A stretch of 64,000 bases of DNA from an uncultured Alphaproteobacteria bacterium. GTDB lineage: Bacteria > Pseudomonadota > Alphaproteobacteria > RF32 > CAG-239. Location: assembly GCA_902464275.1 (NCBI GenBank), contig CABQIK010000005.1:1-64000 (forward strand), written 5' to 3'. Positions 24,374 to 33,084 of this stretch are shown piece after piece. Numbering within the stretch: position 1 is the stretch's first letter; every line of letters begins with the position of its first letter. The notes beneath the pieces are model-generated. The model was not told the DNA's origin. It worked only from the letters and a program-made list of their open reading frames with translations, and searched no databases. Made by a program: the position numbers and the translations under genes.

Positions 24374-25936
24374 TTATTTAATAAACATACCTGTTCCCAA
24401 CGAAGGAATACCTCTGTCTGAGGAAATTCCCGAACTCTGCTGAGCCGGTTGTTGAGCCGGCGCCTGCTGCGGTTGCGGAGCTTTATCGGTAGTGGCGGTG
24501 CCGTCCATTTTATCGGGTTCGGCCGTCATGGCGCTGTTGCTGGTGTACAGATAATCTTTTAAGCCGTTGCGGTCAAACTGAATATAGTTTTGCGTAATGT
24601 CTTCAATAGTGTGACCGGTGTGCAACAGAGTGCCTTTGCGAGCAAGGAACGATTCGCCTTCTTTGTTAATCAGTTTGGCGGTCAAATTTTCGCCTTTGCC
24701 GATAATTTCCATAATGGCGTATTCTTTGGCGATATTAACCGGCGCGATTTTAGCGTCAACCGAGGTTGAAACGCCTTGTTTACCTTCGCCGGTTTTGCCT
24801 TCGGCTGCAAACGGATTTTGCTGCCGATTCTTAGCCGCCAAAGCGTCTGCTTCAATACGTTTTTTAAGCTGAATATTCTGCGCGGTTAAGCTTGCAACCG
24901 TACGGTCGTGATTGCTTTTGGCATTGTTGGCGGCCTGAACGGTTTTGTTTGAAACGGTTGTCAGTTCTTCAAGTTTTTTCTTGAAGTTATCGGCCAAGTT
25001 TTTGCGATCTTCTTCAACTTGCTGCATTTGCTTATAAATTTTAGCATTTTCGGCAATCCACTGCTGATTTTGCTCCAACATTTGGTTCATATAAGCGGTC
25101 AGAGCCTTTTTCTGCTTTAATTTTTCAAGTTCAATTTCTTTTTCTTTCAAAAGCTGTTGTTCTCTTAAAACCTTAGCTTCCTGTTCTTTTTTCCACTCAA
25201 ATTCTTGACGTTTCTTTTCTTCTTCGGCGGCAAGTTTTTCTTCCATAGCCTTAGCGCGCTGAGCCTTAATCGCCTCAATTTCGTTTCTGACTTTTTCGCG
25301 GCGCAGTTCCAAAGTAAGCAATGTGGTTTGTTTTTCAATATCCGACATCTGGTTAAAAAGGTCGTTATTTACTTTTTCAAGCACACTGTCGCCAAATTCT
25401 TTGTTAACCGGAGCCGGTTTAGGAGCTTCGGGTTTAGCCATCAAAGGAGATGACGCGTCAGGCGCGCTAAGCGGCGAGGTGGTCGGAGCAACGCCGTTTG
25501 CCGGAGCGGGAGCCGGAATATCGCTGTTTTCAACGTTTTCCATGCCGAGTGAAAAATCCATATCGGCGTCAAAAGCTTCCGGCGCCTGATTTTTAGCGTT
25601 TGCTTTCGGAGCCGTGTCTGCTTTCGGAGCGGCATTTGCTGCCGGAGCCGGTTTAGGAGCCGCAGTCTTTGGAGCCGGAACGGTTGCCGGAGCCGGTGAG
25701 ATTAAGCCGCTGTCAAGCGGGATAATATCATCGTCTAAAACATCGGGAATTTCCTGACCCATTAAATCTGCGCTTGGTTTAACAGCCTTTTCGGTATTTT
25801 TCTGCGGCGCTACTGCATTGTTGTCTTCAACCAATGAAACAACACCCTGAGCCTCACAGGTTTTGGCAACGCTTAAAGTAATAAGAGAAACCAAAGCGGC
25901 GGTGAGTAAATTTTTATTTAAAAGCTTATAATACAT
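24374..25936 (-). CDS. pilP: PilP-like pilus alignment protein with long coiled coil
   Basis: A 520-residue exported protein. A signal peptide (to about residue 29) is followed by a Pro/Ala-rich acidic segment (about 45-175), a long Glu/Lys/Gln-rich coiled coil (about 190-375) and a C-terminal PilP/GspC-like domain (AIMEIIGKGENLTAKLINKE ... GTLLHTGHTIEDIT, about 405-460). PilP proteins connect inner-membrane parts to the secretin. It is much larger than R64 PilP, which is about 150 residues; the extra length is the Pro/Ala segment and coiled coil. It overlaps pilO by 11 bases. Confidence 0.75.
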   Translation of the reverse strand: MYYKLLNKNLLTAALVSLITLSVAKTCEAQGVVSLVEDNNAVAPQKNTEKAVKPSADLMGQEIPDVLDDDIIPLDSGLISPAPATVPAPKTAAPKPAPAANAAPKADTAPKANAKNQAPEAFDADMDFSLGMENVENSDIPAPAPANGVAPTTSPLSAPDASSPLMAKPEAPKPAPVNKEFGDSVLEKVNNDLFNQMSDIEKQTTLLTLELRREKVRNEIEAIKAQRAKAMEEKLAAEEEKKRQEFEWKKEQEAKVLREQQLLKEKEIELEKLKQKKALTAYMNQMLEQNQQWIAENAKIYKQMQQVEEDRKNLADNFKKKLEELTTVSNKTVQAANNAKSNHDRTVASLTAQNIQLKKRIEADALAAKNRQQNPFAAEGKTGEGKQGVSTSVDAKIAPVNIAKEYAIMEIIGKGENLTAKLINKEGESFLARKGTLLHTGHTIEDITQNYIQFDRNGLKDYLYTSNSAMTAEPDKMDGTATTDKAPQPQQAPAQQPAQQSSGISSDRGIPSLGTGMFIK

Positions 25937-27218
25937 ATATTGCTCCTTCGTAATACCAGTTATGGCTGTTTATATCATATTTAATAGTATTAATCTTAAG
26001 TCCTGAAAATTTCATTAACAAATCTAACCATTGTTTAGGATCATGGTTAGAAGTAAAGCTGAATTTTACCGAACGATAAACATTTTTCTGCGGAGATGTC
26101 CAAGTCTCGGTGTTCATACTGATAGGCATCTGCAATCCTTGGAACAAATCGTTTAAGGTGTTAACCAAATCAACCCCGTTCATTTCCGGTGGCGAGTTAA
26201 AGGTTTTAACGCCCGTAATCGGCACTGAAACAATCACGCTGTTACCGTTAGCGGCAATAGAGCGGCTTGAAAATGTAACGCCTGATTTATTAAGCGCTTT
26301 ATCAATCCATGTAATACGCCCCATTTCACGCTTCCATGAAGTAACCAATCCGGTCGGAGTGCAGGTAATGCCCTCAATTTTCCAACCCGGAGTAACAATG
26401 CCGACCACGTCTTGCGTTGCTTTTAAGCAACCGATTAAAACGGCTTGCGGGTCTTGCAGATTCTCCCATGGTTTAGGTTCCGGCGGAGGAGGAGCTTTTT
26501 CAATTTGCCTGATGGGCACCGGAGTAACAATCGGCTTTTTCGGCGGCGCCAAAAACACTGAATTGATTAAGGTTGAAACGAGCCAAATTGCGGCAACGCC
26601 GATTGCCGCCACCACGGCAAACAGTTTCGGACCGCGCAAAGCTCTGATTTTTTGCAACTTTGCGTCGGCGCCTTTTTCAAGCAGGCTTTCAAGCGATATA
26701 TTTTCAATATCGTCCAGACCCCACTCTTCCGGCGCAATTTTGCGACCCCAATCCGGAACCGCGAGCATAGACATAAACTGTTCTTTGGCGTCCTCTTCAT
26801 TTAAAAAGAGCATATCGCCATCGGAGAGGATTATATCGTTACGAGCGCATACATACCACCATCCGTTGCTGACCTTAAACACCGCCAAAAATGACGAGCG
26901 GTCTGAGAGCGCGGTTGAAACGGATACAGCCGCCGCCGGCATTTTCTTTTTATATCCCTGATATGAAACGCACAAACCGAATTGCGGCGATTTACCGGGT
27001 TTTAAGCAGAAGAGGTCGGCGCCTTCCAAAACGTTTTCGGAAGCCTCAATAATTTCAACAAACGGGTCGTCCCGATTTTGCAGAGGCTGCCAGAACAAGC
27101 TGGCGGCATAAGTCACACCGCCGACGTCAAAGCTGGTACCCCAAGCTTTGGTTTCGTCTCTTTCCGCCGGATTAACTTCGCCGGAATAGTTTTCATCTAA
27201 ATTAGCATCCTCTAACAC
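25926..27218 (-). CDS. pilO: PilO-like (PilO2/TcpD type) pilus protein
   Basis: A 430-residue protein with a cytoplasmic domain (residues 1-200), one membrane helix (about 205-225, LFAVVAAIGVAAIWLVSTLI), a Pro-rich linker (PPPPEPKPW) and a periplasmic domain. This is the layout and length of R64-type PilO. The start is GTG at 27216-27218 with AAAGGA 8 bases before it. Its position between secretin and PilP genes is the same as in R64. Confidence 0.78.
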   Translation of the reverse strand: MLEDANLDENYSGEVNPAERDETKAWGTSFDVGGVTYAASLFWQPLQNRDDPFVEIIEASENVLEGADLFCLKPGKSPQFGLCVSYQGYKKKMPAAAVSVSTALSDRSSFLAVFKVSNGWWYVCARNDIILSDGDMLFLNEEDAKEQFMSMLAVPDWGRKIAPEEWGLDDIENISLESLLEKGADAKLQKIRALRGPKLFAVVAAIGVAAIWLVSTLINSVFLAPPKKPIVTPVPIRQIEKAPPPPEPKPWENLQDPQAVLIGCLKATQDVVGIVTPGWKIEGITCTPTGLVTSWKREMGRITWIDKALNKSGVTFSSRSIAANGNSVIVSVPITGVKTFNSPPEMNGVDLVNTLNDLFQGLQMPISMNTETWTSPQKNVYRSVKFSFTSNHDPKQWLDLLMKFSGLKINTIKYDINSHNWYYEGAIYVL

Positions 27219-27236
27219 GGTATTGTTCCTTTACTG

Positions 27237-28856
27237 TTAGTATTTCATTCTGGATTCGGGCACAAGCGGGGAGTCCAAAACCACAGGGGTTAACATAATA
27301 ACCAAGATACTGCGGGTTTTTTCAGCCGTTGCGGTGCCTCCCAAGAGTGAGTTTTCTGCCGAGCCTACGCCGGTTTTTTTAGCGGAGTTTTCAACACGTT
27401 CATAACCGCTCAAGATTAAAGTTTCGCCTGATTTCAAAGCAACTTCCTGCGTAAAGCCGCGGGTTTCAATAATCGGGTTTTGAATGTATTGACCGCTGGT
27501 TTCGCCTCCGGTGGTTGAACCGCTGCCCAAGTCAACTCTTTCAAGTTCAATAAGGTCAGACAAGGTGAGGTTAAACATCAGCATCAAGCGGCCGTGTTCC
27601 AAAATACGCGGCAAAACATCAAGTGTAAAGCCGGTTTCAATTTCCTCCGTAGTGGTTGAAAGGTCATAATAGCTGCCGTCGCTACCGGAGTTGGTTTTTG
27701 TAATTTCAGAAATATAGTTCTGAGTTTTAACCACCTGAATAGGAGCCGGTTTGTTATTCAAGGTAGTAACCGTGCCACTGGTAATTAAGTTGGTGGTGCC
27801 TTGTTCTGAAAGGGCTTGAATAGCGCCTGCCAAAGTCCACCGACCGGACAAAATCGTCATAGACAGGTTGTTGGTAACTTCAGCGCCCAAACCGCCCGGA
27901 CTTGCCAAACCTAAATCAGTGATGTGGTTATTACCCTTAAACGCGGCGGAAAGATTAAGACCATACTGGTCTGAATCCGAAACATTAACCTGCAAAACCT
28001 TAACGCTGATGGCAACCTGCCGTGAGAGGCGGATATTTTGTTCGTTAACAAATTTTGCCACTTTGCGAATATCGGTCGGAGTGCCGGTTAAAGTGATAGT
28101 GCCGTTTGACTGGTCCATAGTCAGCTGAGCCTCATTGCTAATCATTGATTTAATTGATGATTCAATATTAGCCCACAAGTCAATATTGGCGGTGTTGCTG
28201 AGCGAAACAGATGACGAGCCCGCGCTACCGTCGGTAGATGAACCGCCGACGTTAACCGACAAGGTCGGTTTGGTAGGCAAGGTGTATAACACAAAAGTTT
28301 TGGTGATAAATTTATAAAAATAAATTTGTTTTTTTTCATATTTCCACCAAATACCGAAACGGTTGCAAACTTCATCAAGCAAGCCGCTCAAAGGACCTTT
28401 GTATGAAACAAGCATTTTGGTGCTGTCGGTCCATTGCGCGCCGATAGATTCCAAGTTAGGCGCGTTGCCGTCAGCCTGTTGTTTTGAAGTTTCTTCTAAA
28501 GTCGGGTCGTATCTGACTGAAAGCGAAGTGATTTTGTTCAGCATATCGCCGATTTCATATAACGTAATCGGGCGGTTGCTGATTAAGGTAACCCCGTCCG
28601 GAGTTTCCAAATAACTGGGAACCGGGTCGCCCTCGTACTCAACTTCACTGGTGTCGCCGAGCCAAATATCGTCATTAACTCTGATAACATCGGTAACGGC
28701 AGGTGTTGTCGGAGCCTTTGCTTTTTCTTTTAAGACGACGGTGTTTTCAACTTCACGGTCTAAAGTGGCGTCAAGGTCGGTTGAAACGGAGCACGCCGCA
28801 ACCAAAGCGGCAACTGCCGTACCAAGAGCTAAATTAAAAAACTTATTCATACGCAT
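27237..28856 (-). CDS. pilN: PilN-like outer-membrane secretin lipoprotein
   Basis: A 539-residue secretin. The signal peptide ends in VAAC, a lipobox, as in R64 PilN and BfpB. N-terminal N-domains (about residues 55-260) precede a secretin domain (about 290-530) with QVAISVKVLQVNVSD, the repeated-hairpin region and the C-terminal SGETLILSGYERVE. The ATG at 28854-28856 has GGAGG 6 bases away and overlaps the 3' end of pilL; two ATGs further up are too close to that site. It would form the channel through which the pilus leaves the cell. Confidence 0.88.
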   Translation of the reverse strand: MRMNKFFNLALGTAVAALVAACSVSTDLDATLDREVENTVVLKEKAKAPTTPAVTDVIRVNDDIWLGDTSEVEYEGDPVPSYLETPDGVTLISNRPITLYEIGDMLNKITSLSVRYDPTLEETSKQQADGNAPNLESIGAQWTDSTKMLVSYKGPLSGLLDEVCNRFGIWWKYEKKQIYFYKFITKTFVLYTLPTKPTLSVNVGGSSTDGSAGSSSVSLSNTANIDLWANIESSIKSMISNEAQLTMDQSNGTITLTGTPTDIRKVAKFVNEQNIRLSRQVAISVKVLQVNVSDSDQYGLNLSAAFKGNNHITDLGLASPGGLGAEVTNNLSMTILSGRWTLAGAIQALSEQGTTNLITSGTVTTLNNKPAPIQVVKTQNYISEITKTNSGSDGSYYDLSTTTEEIETGFTLDVLPRILEHGRLMLMFNLTLSDLIELERVDLGSGSTTGGETSGQYIQNPIIETRGFTQEVALKSGETLILSGYERVENSAKKTGVGSAENSLLGGTATAEKTRSILVIMLTPVVLDSPLVPESRMKY

Positions 28857-29598
28857 TTTCATCCTCCATCGTTTCAACGACTAATACGCGGTTTCCTTTA
28901 TAAAATGTTGCAATCGGAGCCGGACGGGCGCGGGCGAAAGCTCTGATTAAAGCCGAGCTTACATCGGCAAAGCGTCCTCTGAACATGGCTCCGGCGCTCA
29001 AAACATAATTGCGGTTGGTGTTCCAAACCAAGCGCCAGCCTGACTGCTCGCTCCACTCAGTAAGCAAAGCTTTAAGGTTTTGACCTTCTTCGGCGAGCCA
29101 ATCCTGAACAGGATCTTCCACATCGTCTGAATTGTCATCAGAATTATCTTCTGTTTCGGCAACAATAGTTTCATCAACTTTTATGTCCTCAGGAGCAACT
29201 TTTTCTTCGGGGGTTTCTTCAGGCTCAGTGGCAACACCGGCTTGTTCTTCATATTCAATAACCTCATCTTCAACTGACGGGGGAATAGACGCCGAGAGGT
29301 TATTGCCTGCTCCTGCCTGCGAGATTAATCTGTCGCGGGGAGTTCTTTCGCCGTATTCTCTAAAATCGGCGGCCGTACGGGTATAATTAACATACGGGTC
29401 GTTCGGACACATATTGGGGTCTGCCGTGTTTTGGCAGATATATTCGTCCGGCGGCACGGCGGCGTACGTTTCGTCAATATACACATCCATCGGGCAATCC
29501 GGACCGTTACATTGCGCCGTGTAGGCTGAATTATAGCGCACACAGCCGACCATACCCAAACACAACAGGCAGGCGGATAAGAGTAATTTATTATTCAT
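28843..29598 (-). CDS. pilL: PilL-like lipoprotein with TcpQ C-terminal domain
   Basis: A 251-residue lipoprotein: signal peptide ending GMVGC, an acidic linker (EDNSDDNSDDVED and neighbours) and a C-terminal TcpQ-type domain (about residues 165-245: QDWLAEEGQNLKALLTEWSE, then SGWRLVWNTNRNY). TcpQ and PilL domains bind the secretin and help localise it. Start taken at the ATG with AGGGGAAT upstream. Overlaps pilN by 14 bases. Confidence 0.8.
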   Translation of the reverse strand: MNNKLLLSACLLCLGMVGCVRYNSAYTAQCNGPDCPMDVYIDETYAAVPPDEYICQNTADPNMCPNDPYVNYTRTAADFREYGERTPRDRLISQAGAGNNLSASIPPSVEDEVIEYEEQAGVATEPEETPEEKVAPEDIKVDETIVAETEDNSDDNSDDVEDPVQDWLAEEGQNLKALLTEWSEQSGWRLVWNTNRNYVLSAGAMFRGRFADVSSALIRAFARARPAPIATFYKGNRVLVVETMEDENAYE

Positions 29599-29685
29599 AT
29601 TTAATTCCCCTATGTCATACTTCATTACATTGTTGTTCCATCATACAGGTTGAATTTTAAATAATCAAGCGCCGCGCAAAACTTA

Positions 29686-31452
29686 TTACCATGGGCGGTA
29701 ATAAGAGCTGCCGTTGTCTTTATTTATTACAACCTCTTCATTATTGTTAAACCGAATATTCCTAATAATAAATGAATTTGGCTCGCGCGAGGTGAACACA
29801 ATATTAATTTTTCTGTAATCCACGCCGCGGTTTGCTAAAATAGTGCTTAACAGGTTAAGCCTTTTCTTTTGCAGGGCAAAAGAGCCGGTGCCGTCAATTC
29901 TGATTTCAATATACAAATCGTCATTGTCGCGCGCGTTATCGGCAAAAGCGTGAATCCAGCGCAAAGTCTGCCCTGAAATTTCCGCTCTGTTGGGCTGAAA
30001 CGAAAGTCTCAGCTCCGCCGGCAGAATTTTTGCCGGTTTGCTCTGCCCCGGAAACTTGTTTCCCACGCCGAAAAAGTCAAAAGTGCTGCGGCTCTGCCCT
30101 GACAATTGACTGATTTCGGTTTGCGGGTTTTCATCTTTACTTTTATCTTTGTTACCGGCAAACCATGAGGTTATACTTTTAAATAAGCCGGTTTTCTTTT
30201 CATCTTCATTTAAGCCGCCGTCATCGTTCGGTGCTGTCGCGGCGGGTTCTTTAACTTCGTCTTTTTTAGCCGGTTTGTCATCGGGCGAATATGAGAGCTG
30301 CGGCGTTAAATTCGGGTCGTTGGCAATATCGTCCGGTATCGGAATTAACAGGTTGGGCACCATTTGGTAAGCAACTTTGGTCTCGCCGCCTGAAATGTTG
30401 CCATCCTCTTCTTTAAGCGCCAAGCTGATATTTTCATCTTCCGCGGCGGGGCGCAAAAGGCTTGTTTGTTCTTCTGGTTTAGGTTGAGATTCGTCAGCCT
30501 CTTCTTCAGCGGCAACCGGAGTTTCCTCTAAAGGTTGCTCGCTTTGCGCAAATTGCTCCACTACCGCTTTGTTTTTGGCAAACCGATTTCCCTTAGCCAC
30601 TACCCACGGGCTTTCTTCAGGCTGTTTTTCCGACATTTGTTGCCATTCGTTTTGCTTTAAGTCGGCTTCCGCTAAAGTTTTTTCTTCCGGAGCTTCTGCT
30701 TCCTCAATGGTGTTAACCAAAACATTCGGCTCCAACATGGCAATTTCAGAACCTGATGCGGAGTTTTGCACTTCTATTTGCTTATGAAGCGTGCCGGATG
30801 TTTCCACCAGCGGAATTTCATCGTCTTCAAGCGGGGCAACGCTTAAAGCGGCGTTATCTGTAACTGTGTTTTCCGCAACCACTATATTTTCAGCGCTAAT
30901 ATTTTTATCTTTCGGCGCATACAAAACTTTAAGCGGCTCAGAAGGTTTGCTTAATATAATATTTTGTGTTTTTTCATCTTGCAGGGTGTCGCTTATGTCG
31001 GCATACACAATGCCGCTTTGTTCATAAGCGGGCGCGGCAACTTGCGCGGAGGCTATTTCTTCCGGCTCTAACACAATTTCTTGCGCGGCGGCAAGGTCAG
31101 TGTTAATTGAGCTTTTGATAACTGTTTGGCTTGTTGCGGTAACGGTGTTTTCCGCCAAAACTTCCGGCTTTTGCTCTAAAGCCTCTTTCGGGGCGACAAC
31201 TTCAGCCGCCGGCGCGGGAGCGGTTAAATCCTCAATCGCGCTCACGTCAACCGCGGTTGCGGCGGCAACCTGCCGAACCGTTAAGTCTTTCGGCTTTGAA
31301 AACAGAGATATATCCTGCGTTTTAATAACCTTGTTTCCGGTTTGGTTTTTCGGAGTTTCCGGCGCGCGGAAAAACACTTTACCGACGGCGGCAACCGCCA
31401 GTAAAGAGAATAAAAAGCTGTAAACAAAGTTTTTAACTGCTTTTTTCCGCAT
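29686..31452 (-). CDS. Anchored acidic protein with OmpA-like C-terminus
   Basis: A 588-residue protein: membrane anchor or signal (about residues 10-28), then about 430 residues of low-complexity Glu/Ala/Pro sequence, and a C-terminal domain (about 490-585) with LSFQPNRAEISGQTLRWIHA and LQKKRLNLLSTILANRGVDY. That pattern fits a divergent OmpA-like peptidoglycan-binding domain, although the usual Asp/Arg motif is only partly kept. First gene of the pilus operon, 87 bases ahead of pilL. It may tie the pilus machine to the cell wall. The domain call is tentative. Confidence 0.55.
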   Translation of the reverse strand: MRKKAVKNFVYSFLFSLLAVAAVGKVFFRAPETPKNQTGNKVIKTQDISLFSKPKDLTVRQVAAATAVDVSAIEDLTAPAPAAEVVAPKEALEQKPEVLAENTVTATSQTVIKSSINTDLAAAQEIVLEPEEIASAQVAAPAYEQSGIVYADISDTLQDEKTQNIILSKPSEPLKVLYAPKDKNISAENIVVAENTVTDNAALSVAPLEDDEIPLVETSGTLHKQIEVQNSASGSEIAMLEPNVLVNTIEEAEAPEEKTLAEADLKQNEWQQMSEKQPEESPWVVAKGNRFAKNKAVVEQFAQSEQPLEETPVAAEEEADESQPKPEEQTSLLRPAAEDENISLALKEEDGNISGGETKVAYQMVPNLLIPIPDDIANDPNLTPQLSYSPDDKPAKKDEVKEPAATAPNDDGGLNEDEKKTGLFKSITSWFAGNKDKSKDENPQTEISQLSGQSRSTFDFFGVGNKFPGQSKPAKILPAELRLSFQPNRAEISGQTLRWIHAFADNARDNDDLYIEIRIDGTGSFALQKKRLNLLSTILANRGVDYRKINIVFTSREPNSFIIRNIRFNNNEEVVINKDNGSSYYRPW

Positions 31453-31862
31453 AATTTTTCAAACTCCTAATACGGCAATTTATCACGCCAAATCAATGCG
31501 TTTGCATACAATTTGGGTGCAAATCGCCCTTCCGGTTACAAAAAAGATACAACTGATAACCTTAAAATTGCGTTAATATAATGAAGTTGCGGAAATTTTT
31601 TCTGCCGCAGGCGTTTTGTAAGTTTTTTCGCCCGAAAGCTGTTTTAAAAAATTAGAGATTTTTTTACCTTTTAAAAATATACTAAAGCCCGTATTGAATG
31701 CCGAAGGTGAATATGAATTTTTTGTTACACGGCATATTTTTGTATTAAAAACAAAGCCTTAGCAAAAATTGCGCAGACTATAAAAAACTGGCAAAATGTT
31801 CTCAAATCTGGTATTCTATAAGTGTATAAGAAGTTTTGTCACGATATTTAAGGAGAAAAACA
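31453..31862. other. Divergent regulatory region between pilus and secretion operons
   Basis: A 410-bp AT-rich stretch without a gene on either strand. It separates the minus-strand pilus operon from the plus-strand secretion operon, so it must carry promoters for both or for a shared control region. I see no clear consensus boxes; AAGGAGAAAAACA just before 31863 is a strong ribosome binding site. Any shared regulator site is unidentified. Confidence 0.5.
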
Positions 31863-32237
31863 ATGAAGTTTCTTAAAAACAATTTATTCACATTGTTAGC
31901 CTTGGGCTTAGTCTTTACAATGGCTATGGTTGGCGATGTGAGTGCGCAGACAACTGGCACTACTGTGATGGACACCGCTACCAAAAAGGCGCTTAATGTG
32001 TTTAACGCTGTTAAAACCATTATTTTCGTAGTCGGTGGTTTCGGTTTGGTTGGTCTTGCGTTCCAAGCCATTTTCGGTAAAGTAAAATGGGCGTGGTTTG
32101 CAGGTTTAGCCGTTGGCTTGGCGGTGCTTGCCGCTGCTGGTGCAATCGTTAAGTACGCAACCGGTCAAAGTCAAATAGCGGAAAAAGAGGGTGGTTTTAA
32201 TGACTCGTTTGGCCAATCAACAGGTGGCGGTTTATAA
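31863..32237 (+). CDS. virB2: VirB2-like pilin 1
   Basis: A 124-residue TrbC/VirB2-family protein: signal peptide (to about SAQ, residue 28), a short polar stretch, and two hydrophobic helices (TIIFVVGGFGLVGLAFQAIF and WFAGLAVGLAVLAAAGAIV) joined by GKVKWA. VirB2 subunits form the conjugation-type pilus. ATG at 31863, after AAGGAG; the reading from 31836 is rejected. The first 100 residues are nearly the same as the next gene; the C-terminal 20 differ. Confidence 0.85.
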   Translation: MKFLKNNLFTLLALGLVFTMAMVGDVSAQTTGTTVMDTATKKALNVFNAVKTIIFVVGGFGLVGLAFQAIFGKVKWAWFAGLAVGLAVLAAAGAIVKYATGQSQIAEKEGGFNDSFGQSTGGGL

Positions 32238-32263
32238 GTTTTATTGTCAAAAGGAGAAAAACA

Positions 32264-32644
32264 ATGAAGTTTCTTAAAAGCAATTTATTCACATTGTTCG
32301 CCTTGGGCTTAGTCTTTACAATGGCCATGGTTGGCGATGCAAGCGCGCAGGCAACTGGTACTACTGTTATGGATACCGCTACTAAAAAGGCGCTTAACGT
32401 GTTTAAAGCCGTTAAAACCATTATTTTCGTAGTCGGCGGTTTCGGTTTGGTTGGTCTTGCTTTTCAGGCTATTTTCGGTAAAGTAAAATGGGCGTGGTTT
32501 GCAGGTTTAGCCGTTGGCTTGGCGGTGCTTGCCGCTGCTGGTGCAATCGTTGAGTACGCAACTGGTGATAAAACGACTACAGTAGAAAACGGCAAATATG
32601 GAAGCTTTGGTGATTCATTCAAGGATTCTGCTCCTGGTATTTAG
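32264..32644 (+). CDS. virB2: VirB2-like pilin 2 (tandem duplicate)
   Basis: A 126-residue near copy of the preceding protein, with the same ribosome binding site and leader region (AAGGAGAAAAACA before ATG). Differences are a few substitutions (for example GDASAQA for GDVSAQT) and an unrelated C-terminal tail (GDKTTTVENGKYGSFGDSF). This is a recent tandem duplication with a variable surface end. Confidence 0.85.
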   Translation: MKFLKSNLFTLFALGLVFTMAMVGDASAQATGTTVMDTATKKALNVFKAVKTIIFVVGGFGLVGLAFQAIFGKVKWAWFAGLAVGLAVLAAAGAIVEYATGDKTTTVENGKYGSFGDSFKDSAPGI

Positions 32645-32661
32645 TATCGGTTGTCAAATAT

Positions 32662-32684
32662 GGGGAAAGCCTCGTGCTTTCCCC
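32662..32684 (+). other. Perfect hairpin after the tandem VirB2 genes
   Basis: GGGGAAAGC (32662-32670) pairs perfectly with GCTTTCCCC (32676-32684) over a 5-base loop. No T-run follows, so it is more likely an mRNA 3'-end stabiliser, processing site or attenuator than a full terminator. It would let the two pilin genes be expressed above the rest of the operon. Confidence 0.6.
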
Positions 32685-32716
32685 TACGCTTAAATTATTT
32701 TAAGGAGAATTAAACA

Positions 32717-33067
32717 ATGTTGCTTATAAATTTAAAGAAATACTTCAGCTTTGGTTTGCTGGTCTTTGCGCTTTCTTCAATTTTATGCGCAACTGATTCG
32801 TACGCCGTGTTTAAAGATTTAACCCAAACCGGCGGCGAAATTTTTGAGGGCATGAAGGGCATTATATACGGCGCCGCCGGTTTTGGTATTATCGCCATCG
32901 CCATCGGCAGCTTTTTCGGCGCCCTTAACTGGAAGTGGCTCAGCGCCATTATAATCGGTTTGGTGGTAATATCTGCCACCGCCGGCATTATTAATTATTT
33001 GGCGGCGGATACCGGCGCCAATGTCAGCGTCAGCGGCATTAGAGATACTTTAGTTAAGGCGGAATAA
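32717..33067 (+). CDS. VirB2-like protein 3
   Basis: A 116-residue TrbC/VirB2-type protein: signal peptide (to about SYA, residue 30), then two hydrophobic helices (IIYGAAGFGIIAIAIGSFFG and WLSAIIIGLVVISATAGIIN) joined by ALNWK. More diverged from the first two but with the same pattern. Strong AAGGAG site. Confidence 0.75.
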   Translation: MLLINLKKYFSFGLLVFALSSILCATDSYAVFKDLTQTGGEIFEGMKGIIYGAAGFGIIAIAIGSFFGALNWKWLSAIIIGLVVISATAGIINYLAADTGANVSVSGIRDTLVKAE

Positions 33068-33084
33068 CTTGAACGGAGGCGGTC

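Noticed and set aside
25205..25635. Open frames opposite the pilP coiled coil
   Set aside because: Shadow frames of a biased coding sequence with no supporting signals.
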